Positions 1-5,589 of a stretch of DNA of 7,665 nt are shown here, piece by piece; within the stretch, counting starts at the first letter, position 1; every line of letters begins with the position of its first letter. The position numbers and the translations under genes were made by a program. The stretch comes from Caldisericota bacterium (lineage in GTDB: Bacteria > Caldisericota > Caldisericia > Cryosericales > Cryosericaceae). The stretch spans positions 1 through 7,665 of the forward strand of contig JAKLHS010000028.1 of the NCBI GenBank assembly GCA_022710025.1. The letters run 5' to 3'. The notes below the pieces were generated by a model, which was not told the DNA's origin, did not search any database, and saw only the letters and a program-made list of their open reading frames with translations.

Positions 1-1070
1 AACTTTCGTCCGGGGTAACGAACCCCCAGTGCCTGCAGGGTCGCACGAATCTCGGTGGGATGGTCAGCATGATCCGTCAAGATCGTTACTCCCTTCCATT
101 CTCCGAGCACTTCCATTCGTCTTTCCATGCCGGGAAAAGCTTCCAGAACCCTGAGGGCGCACATAAAATCTACGCCCGCTGCCTCGCATGCAAGAGCCGC
201 CGCGACCGCGTTGTCGTAGCTTTTCTCATCGCTCCTCGTCATCCTGAACAGCAATTCAGCGCCATCGTTAAGAATGACGGCGGAATTCGATGAGGGCAGG
301 TACTGCACCCGTACGGAATTCGCAGTGTCATGTCCATAGAGCACATGCCGCCGTGCACAAGCCGTTATAGTTCGGACGTTCGGGTCATCACCGCAACCAA
401 TGACTGTTCCTCCGCGACTCTCGCACTGAGCTGCAAATTGTCTGAAAGCCCCGACCAGATTCTCGAATGAACCACCGTACGTTCCGAGGTGATCATGATC
501 GATATTCGTCACAACCGCTACGTCGGCGTGAAATCGAAGAAATGATCCGTCAGATTCATCGGTCTCAAGAACCATGATGGGGCGACCTTTCACGCCGTTC
601 GGCAACGGATGATCCTTCGGAAAGTATCGGTCAAAGCCAACGATACGTCCTCCCACGCAGATTGCCGGCTCTTTTCGCTGGTCGGCAAGCACATAGCCGA
701 TCATCCCGGACGTCGTCGTCTTGCCATGGGTTCCAGCGACTGCAATAAGGAAATATCGGGATGCAACAGTGGCAAGCACCTCCGTCCTGTGAAGAATCGT
801 CGATCCTGCGCGTACGGCAGCCTCAAGCACCGGGTTACCGGCAAGAATCGCAGATGATCGGACGACGATCTCATCCGGCTCAATGCTGGCAGCGCCCTCG
901 TTTTCGGAAAGCACCACGATGCCATGATTACCAAGCGATTGCGCTCCGGAACCCAGATCCTGTGTGTCTGTGCCACGAACCTGCATGCCAAGGCTTTGCA
1001 GGAGCAATGCCAATGAGCTCATGCCGGCTCCACAAATGCCAAGCAGAAAATATCTACGACCCGGCTGCAT
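1..1070 (-). CDS. murC: UDP-N-acetylmuramate--L-alanine ligase MurC (partial, C-terminus beyond left edge)
   Basis: This is the first cytoplasmic Mur ligase: it joins L-Ala to UDP-MurNAc with ATP. The 356 visible codons cover the N-terminal UDP-binding domain (GICGAGMSSLA, residues 11-21), the central ATPase domain with P-loop GTHGKTTT (113-120), LETDESDGSF (168-177) and TNIDHDHLGTY (188-198), and the start of the C-terminal domain (ERRME, 316-320). The family is usually about 450-490 residues, so roughly 100 or more are missing beyond the edge. The ATG at 1070 lies 4 bases after the murG stop; an in-frame GTG at 1082, inside the end of murG, is an alternative. No strong Shine-Dalgarno is visible, so coupling to murG is likely. 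Oddities: the usual PGxHNxxNA box reads SDEKSYDNA (280-288), losing the His and Asn, and DDYAHHP reads TDHADHP (332-338). The overall match and the position after murG still favour MurC, but a divergent one. Confidence 0.9.
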   Translation of the reverse strand, partial: MQPGRRYFLLGICGAGMSSLALLLQSLGMQVRGTDTQDLGSGAQSLGNHGIVVLSENEGAASIEPDEIVVRSSAILAGNPVLEAAVRAGSTILHRTEVLATVASRYFLIAVAGTHGKTTTSGMIGYVLADQRKEPAICVGGRIVGFDRYFPKDHPLPNGVKGRPIMVLETDESDGSFLRFHADVAVVTNIDHDHLGTYGGSFENLVGAFRQFAAQCESRGGTVIGCGDDPNVRTITACARRHVLYGHDTANSVRVQYLPSSNSAVILNDGAELLFRMTRSDEKSYDNAVAAALACEAAGVDFMCALRVLEAFPGMERRMEVLGEWKGVTILTDHADHPTEIRATLQALGVRYPGRK

Positions 1071-1074
1071 CAGA

Positions 1075-2142
1075 TTACCCACGGGACACCGCCTGCACGA
1101 TAGCCGATACGATCTCTTTTGCAGCATCTCTCGCAAAAATGCCCGTGGAAGGGATCGGCTTGTCATCCGATGTATCAAGGGCTTGCTCCACGATACTCAT
1201 ATATCGGTCGAACGCGAAAGAGCTCTGTTCGATGCGCACCCCAAGACCTAGGCTTTCCACATATGCGGCATTGCTGGACTGATGACCCTCCATGGCATAT
1301 GGATAGGGCACCATGACGGCGAAAATGCCTGCCGATGCCAACTCTGTAAGTGCCAATGCACCTCCGCGCGTCACGGCAACTTTAGCCGAGGCATACAAGC
1401 CCTCCGGGTGTTTCTCATAATCAGAGACCTGCGTTTTGACATGTTTCAGGTGCATGTTCGCCAAGGAACTTTTCACTCTTGCAAAATCATCGGTGCCTGT
1501 AACCACGGAAACGGTGGTGTTCCGTCCCTGTCTGTCAAGCGCGTCGATTGTCCGCAGAAAAAGATCGTTGATAAATGCAGCGCCTCCACTGCCCCCGAGG
1601 AACAGTAGTCCCTGTCGTATCGATGCGGTGTTGCGGGCATCGGCAAGCGCCGCATAGATCTCTCTTCGCAAAGGATTCCCCGACAATACAAACTTGTTGC
1701 CGGATACCCCCGAGACGGGGAATCCCAGGAAAACTCGGCGCGCATAGCACTGAAAGAGTCTGTTTGCTCTCCCCATGACAGTGTTCTGCTCAAGCAGAAA
1801 TATGGGTATATGCTTCATGGAAGCAGCTATGATACCGGGGGCAGAGACATAACCTCCCGTACCGATGAAGGCATCAGTATTTTTTTGGGACATGACGCGA
1901 CGAGCATCCATTATGCCGCCCATCGTCGCCCGGGCAAATACGAGCAGCCGACCGGGGCTGCTTACGAGTGGAGCGGATCGGACAGTCTCCACATGAAAAC
2001 CATGTTCGCAATAGACCCGTTCCTCAAGACTGCCACACCGTGCAAGCATTGTCACCGTTCCTTCGTCAGACAGCCGCTCAGCCATGGCAACGGCAGGGTA
2101 AATGTGACCGCCCGTCCCCCCGCCGGCAATAACGAAATGCAT
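1075..2142 (-). CDS. murG: UDP-GlcNAc:lipid I N-acetylglucosaminyltransferase MurG
   Basis: MurG transfers GlcNAc from UDP-GlcNAc to lipid I on the inner face of the membrane, making lipid II (GT28 family, GT-B fold). The protein has 355 residues, the usual length. The N-terminal domain has the glycine-rich loop GGGTGGHIYPA (7-17), with the conserved His at 13, then GTGGYVSAPG (94-103) and EQN (118-120). SGNPLR (154-159) leads into the C-terminal domain, which has GGSGGA (183-188, usually GGSQGA), TRGGALALTEL (258-268) and GHQSSNA (286-292) for donor-nucleotide binding. No signal peptide or true membrane helix is evident, as expected for a peripheral protein. The ATG at 2142 overlaps the ftsW stop by one base (TAATG), with only a weak GAGG upstream, so it probably depends on ribosomes finishing ftsW. 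Identity is secure. Confidence 0.96.
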   Translation of the reverse strand: MHFVIAGGGTGGHIYPAVAMAERLSDEGTVTMLARCGSLEERVYCEHGFHVETVRSAPLVSSPGRLLVFARATMGGIMDARRVMSQKNTDAFIGTGGYVSAPGIIAASMKHIPIFLLEQNTVMGRANRLFQCYARRVFLGFPVSGVSGNKFVLSGNPLRREIYAALADARNTASIRQGLLFLGGSGGAAFINDLFLRTIDALDRQGRNTTVSVVTGTDDFARVKSSLANMHLKHVKTQVSDYEKHPEGLYASAKVAVTRGGALALTELASAGIFAVMVPYPYAMEGHQSSNAAYVESLGLGVRIEQSSFAFDRYMSIVEQALDTSDDKPIPSTGIFARDAAKEIVSAIVQAVSRG

Positions 2143-3230
2143 TATGTGGCCTCGGGGCTGCGGGCGATCGCTGCGGCTACACCCAGAGCAGCCATCTCGA
2201 ATACGATATGATTACCCCCCTGACTGAAGAACGGCAGAGGAACGCCGGTCGTCGGCAGGAGGCCGACGACGACCCCGATGTTGATAAACGCCTGAACGGT
2301 GAGAAAGATTCCCAGCCCCATGACGTAGATTCTGCCAAAGGGCTCCTGGCATCGAGTGGCCAGCTTGAAAAGTTCATACGCAATCCACACGAAAATGGCC
2401 AGCACAATCGTTACGCCTATAAGACCGAACTCCTCCGAGAAGATCGCGAAGACGAAATCATTTTCCTGCGCTGGAAAGTGAACAAATTTCTGGACACTGC
2501 GCATAAAGCCACGGCCCGTGGCTCCTCCCCGGGCAACGGCGAATAGGGAGTTTACCAGCTGATAGGCAATACCCTGTGCCTTCTCAGGCGCAAGGGGATT
2601 GATAAACGATGTCATGCGCGCCTTCCACGACCCCTTGACATTCACTGCGACCAGTGCCAGTACCCCAAGCCCGGCAGTGCGAGTAATCCAGTAGGAAAGG
2701 GGTGCACCCACTCCAAGCAGGATGGATACCGAGGACACGGCAATCACGAACGCAGTGCCGAAGTCCGGTTCCAGCGCTACAAGAGCCGTAATGCCTACGG
2801 CAAAAATCAGGAAGGTGGTGTAATACTTACGGCTGTAGTGGTTCAGGTACTTTCCGCTGAACAACCTGGCAGCTAACAGCGGAATGATGATCACGGCTGA
2901 TTGTGATGGTTGAATCCCTATGCTTCCTGTGCCCAACCATCTGCTCGAACCGTTGACGCTGCGCCCTACACCCGGAATCAACACGATCACAAGGAGAATG
3001 ACGGCCCCGTATGTCAGAGCCTCAGCCCAGTCTGCCCATCGCAGATACGGAACCCGTGAAAAGAGCCAATAAGTGACAAATCCAACGGCAACGATGAGCA
3101 GCTGTTTGATAACGCTTGGCGTGACAGCGACGAGACGCCCCTGAGCTGCGCTGAGACTTACAGTGATACTGTAGTTTGTCAACACGCCCAGAGACAATAA
3201 TATGCAAACGAGCGCCAGTGTCTTCCTCAT
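2142..3230 (-). CDS. ftsW: SEDS-family peptidoglycan glycosyltransferase FtsW
   Basis: This is an integral-membrane SEDS protein that polymerises lipid II into glycan strands together with a class B PBP at the septum. It has 362 residues and about ten hydrophobic segments, beginning near residues 5-25 and ending near 341-356. Family marks include EPDFGTA (154-160), the SVQKF region (245-249) followed by ENDFVFAIFSEE (256-267), whose Asp258 matches the proposed catalytic Asp of FtsW/RodA, and LPTTGVPLPFFSQGG (325-339). Position between murD and murG, with a PBP upstream, supports FtsW over RodA or SpoVE, though SEDS members are hard to separate by sequence. The ATG at 3230 overlaps the murD stop as ATGA and lacks a Shine-Dalgarno. 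Two departures stand out: the usual QPSELAK reads QPSQSAV (107-113), and the final SxGGS reads SQGGN (336-340). Confidence 0.93.
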   Translation of the reverse strand: MRKTLALVCILLSLGVLTNYSITVSLSAAQGRLVAVTPSVIKQLLIVAVGFVTYWLFSRVPYLRWADWAEALTYGAVILLVIVLIPGVGRSVNGSSRWLGTGSIGIQPSQSAVIIIPLLAARLFSGKYLNHYSRKYYTTFLIFAVGITALVALEPDFGTAFVIAVSSVSILLGVGAPLSYWITRTAGLGVLALVAVNVKGSWKARMTSFINPLAPEKAQGIAYQLVNSLFAVARGGATGRGFMRSVQKFVHFPAQENDFVFAIFSEEFGLIGVTIVLAIFVWIAYELFKLATRCQEPFGRIYVMGLGIFLTVQAFINIGVVVGLLPTTGVPLPFFSQGGNHIVFEMAALGVAAAIARSPEAT

Positions 3231-4606
3231 GTTGCAGGCTGATGCGCAAGCGTATGGACGATTTCTTTAAATCGATCCCCGCGTTCTTCGAAATCCCTGA
3301 ACATATCAAAACTCGCACATGCAGGTGATAACAGGAGCGTCCCTCCCGACGGCAGGAGCTGGACTCCCTTTAGGACGGCATCCTCGAGGGATCCGGCGTA
3401 GACGACAGGGGTCCGTCCGGAGGACCGTATCGACTCTGCAATAGCCGGCCCCGTAGTCCCCAGTACGACTGCTGCGACAAGGTTTGTATCTTGTGCAAGG
3501 CACTGTGCCATACGATCGAACGATATTCCTTTGGAACTTCCTCCAAGGATCACCACGTATGGACCAGCCATAGCTGCAGAAGCTGTCATCACCGACTCCG
3601 GGGTTGTCGCTTTGGAGTCATTGACAAATACGATATTGCGCCACGATCCCACGTACTCCAGTCGGTGAGACAGCCCCTCGAAATTGCAGAGTGCTTTCTG
3701 GATGTCTGTGGGAACGACACCATACAGATACGCCGCCAAAGCAGCGCTCATGGCATTCACAAGGTTATGCTGCCCCGGAATGCGAACATCACTTCGATCA
3801 AACAGCCGTTCTGTCGTGTGGCCATCCCTATACAGGACGGAATCGCCGGCCACATAAGCTCCTCGATACGTTCCTGGAACAAGGCCGAAGTAGTATACAG
3901 CGGGAACCAGATCGTCGCCCGCCCTGCGAAGGGTCGGATCATCCCAGTTCAGCACTGCGTAATCATCCGGTCTCATATTCTCAAACAGACGCATCTTTGT
4001 TTGCACATAGGCTTCCATGGTCCCATATCTGTCAAGGTGGTTTGGCACTATGTTTGTAAAGACGCCCACGCGCGGATGGAAGGACCGAATCGTTTCAAGT
4101 TGAAAACAACTGACCTCCAGCACTGCGACGTCTGTCTGGGGATGTTCCACAAGGAGCTGCGATACAGGCGGCCCGAGGTTCCCGCCCGTAACCGCTTGGG
4201 GGAAAGCACGAGAGATCATCTCTCCGAGCATGGCGGTCGTCGTACTCTTGCCATTGCTCCCGGTCACACCAAGGACTGAAAGCCCCGCGTAGGATGCTAT
4301 CTCTGTTTCTCCGACGACTGCTTTGCCTGCCTTCCTGGCAGCCCTGAGAATGGAGGCATCGGGTGGTACGCCGGGTGATACAACGACGACGTCATATTCG
4401 GCCATGGTTGCTTCGCTATTTTGACCAAACTCACATGGGATTCCTGCCTTATCAAGCATGGACGCTGACGCAGACAGCCTCGCGTCTGCACATATCTCTT
4501 TGGATTCCGAGACAAACACTCTGATGCCTCGGCTCTTGAGATACAGGGCTGCATACAGGCCACTCGGCAGTGCACCGACGACGAATGCAGAACCGAAGGG
4601 GATCAC
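3227..4606 (-). CDS. murD: UDP-N-acetylmuramoyl-L-alanine--D-glutamate ligase MurD
   Basis: MurD adds D-Glu to UDP-MurNAc-L-Ala in the cytoplasm with ATP. Numbered from the GTG at 4606 (459 residues, normal for the family), it has P-loop GVTGSNGKST (113-122), EVSCFQLE (164-171, usually ESSFQLE), TNIVPNHLDRY (184-194), and a QTK whose Lys204 matches the carbamylated lysine. It also has PGQHNLVNA (277-285), NDSKATTP (329-336) and the C-terminal MurD signature SPACASFD (427-434) with EERGDRF. The N-terminal loop is degenerate (VVGALPSGLYAALYL). The frame stays open far upstream into mraY, which is not coding. I chose GTG 4606 because GGAGGTGA sits 5 bases upstream; the ATG at 4618 (four residues longer, overlapping mraY by 10 bases) has no good ribosome site. 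Unlike MurC and MurE here, MurD keeps the GxHN box intact. Confidence 0.95.
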   Translation of the reverse strand: MIPFGSAFVVGALPSGLYAALYLKSRGIRVFVSESKEICADARLSASASMLDKAGIPCEFGQNSEATMAEYDVVVVSPGVPPDASILRAARKAGKAVVGETEIASYAGLSVLGVTGSNGKSTTTAMLGEMISRAFPQAVTGGNLGPPVSQLLVEHPQTDVAVLEVSCFQLETIRSFHPRVGVFTNIVPNHLDRYGTMEAYVQTKMRLFENMRPDDYAVLNWDDPTLRRAGDDLVPAVYYFGLVPGTYRGAYVAGDSVLYRDGHTTERLFDRSDVRIPGQHNLVNAMSAALAAYLYGVVPTDIQKALCNFEGLSHRLEYVGSWRNIVFVNDSKATTPESVMTASAAMAGPYVVILGGSSKGISFDRMAQCLAQDTNLVAAVVLGTTGPAIAESIRSSGRTPVVYAGSLEDAVLKGVQLLPSGGTLLLSPACASFDMFRDFEERGDRFKEIVHTLAHQPAT

Positions 4607-4608
4607 CG

Positions 4609-4616
4609 TCACCTCC
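4609..4616 (-). promoter_or_regulatory. Shine-Dalgarno site for murD inside the end of mraY
   Basis: The sequence GGAGGTGA, a full match to the common anti-Shine-Dalgarno core, overlaps the last codons and the TGA of mraY. It lies 5 bases before the GTG at 4606. It also covers codons 1-4 of the reading from the ATG at 4618, so it cannot serve that start. This is the reason for choosing GTG 4606 for murD. Confidence 0.7.
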
Positions 4617-5589
4617 ATGACATCGCCAGCGCTCCGGCGATTGCCAGCAAAGTACTCACCACGAAGAACCGATCTACGATCTTCGGTTCCTCCCAACCCA
4701 GCTTCTCGAAGTGATGATGGATGGGAGCCATCAGAAACAAGCGCTTCTTCCGCCCGGACAGTTTGAACACGAGAACCTGCAGTATCACGCTGGCGGCTTC
4801 GGCCAAAAACAATCCTCCGAGCAACAACGACGAGAGCTCGTTCCCCGAACCAAACACCCATGCCACAAAGATGGCTCCGAGCGCAAGCGATCCCGTATCT
4901 CCCATGAATAATGATGCTCGCGTTCCGTTGAACCAGAGGAATGAAAGAGCGAATGCAAGGCCGGCAAGCGGCAGGAGGCCAGACAGGCCTGACGGTACGA
5001 CACATGATGCCGCTGCCGCCACGGCAAAAACAGGGAGGCTCGCCTTGGCGAGCAAGCCGTCCAGCCCATCGGTGAGGTTGAACGCATTTACCATCCCGAC
5101 CGCGTACGGCATCGCCACGAGATAGAATGCCCAGCCTGCTACGAGTACCCTGCCGCCAGCCGTGCTGACGACAGACGCCACGTCCGACCGGGAGATCAGG
5201 AAGAATAAAGCGGCAGCGACTGTCTGAATAAGTAGCTTCTGATATCCAAGCAGGCCGTCATTTCGATGTTTGACCTCCTTCACCACGTCATCGATCAGAC
5301 CGGAGAGAAGGTTGATCGTCACAAACAGCAACGTGGCTGTATCTAGCCTGCTCCATTGGCTGCGGCTCCCGGCGCAGATATAAGCAATGGTTACGACGGC
5401 TACGTTGATGGCGAGCATGATGCCTCCACCCGTCGGCGTACCTTCCTTGGCTTTGTGGGAAGCCGGTCCTTCATCCCGAATCAGCTGGGTGAAATGCGCC
5501 CGCTGCAGTCGAGAGATCAGGACGGGAAACAGCGCAAGGTCAAGCAACTCCAATATCAATACGATAGAGAGCAACCATCTGGGAGTCAT
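4609..5589 (-). CDS. mraY: Phospho-N-acetylmuramoyl-pentapeptide-transferase MraY
   Basis: This polytopic membrane enzyme transfers phospho-MurNAc-peptide from UDP to undecaprenyl phosphate, giving lipid I. The protein has 326 residues, within the family range, and about ten hydrophobic helices. Diagnostic motifs occur in order: GPASHKAKEGTPTGGGI (41-57), LSGLIDDVVKEVKHRN (95-110) with the Mg-associated Asp100/Asp101, NAFNLTDGLDGL (168-179), LWFNGTRASLFMGDTGS (218-234) with Asp231, and PIHHHFEKLGWEEPKIVDRF (289-308) carrying the HHH triad at 291-293. These separate MraY from the related WecA/TagO family. The start overlaps the murE stop as ATGA and has a strong AGGAGG four bases upstream. murF, often located between murE and mraY, is not here. 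Identity is secure. Confidence 0.97.
   Translation of the reverse strand: MTPRWLLSIVLILELLDLALFPVLISRLQRAHFTQLIRDEGPASHKAKEGTPTGGGIMLAINVAVVTIAYICAGSRSQWSRLDTATLLFVTINLLSGLIDDVVKEVKHRNDGLLGYQKLLIQTVAAALFFLISRSDVASVVSTAGGRVLVAGWAFYLVAMPYAVGMVNAFNLTDGLDGLLAKASLPVFAVAAAASCVVPSGLSGLLPLAGLAFALSFLWFNGTRASLFMGDTGSLALGAIFVAWVFGSGNELSSLLLGGLFLAEAASVILQVLVFKLSGRKKRLFLMAPIHHHFEKLGWEEPKIVDRFFVVSTLLAIAGALAMSWR

Noticed and set aside
207..233. A frameshift as the explanation for the missing HN motif in MurC
   Set aside because: The frame is continuous from the ATG at 1070 to the left edge, with recognisable MurC motifs on both sides (DESDGSF before; ERRME and HPTEI after), so substitution is more likely than a frameshift.
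701..991. A minus-strand 96-codon frame over murC
   Set aside because: It is in a different frame from the murC reading that carries GTHGKTTT and DESDGSF. The true gene runs off the left edge, which makes short complete frames look more prominent than they are.
761..1282. A 173-codon plus-strand open frame opposite the murC start and murG end
   Set aside because: It is antisense to two clear genes, its composition looks like a shadow, and it has no family motif.
3491..4279. A 262-codon plus-strand open frame opposite murD
   Set aside because: It lies wholly antisense to a confidently identified murD, is rich in His, Cys and Arg as expected of a shadow frame, and shows no recognisable domain.
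4619..5005. Upstream extension of the murD frame to an ATG at 5005 (592 residues)
   Set aside because: The extension lies over the mraY coding region, MurD is normally about 450 residues, and the added part matches no MurD domain. It is an open frame without coding support.
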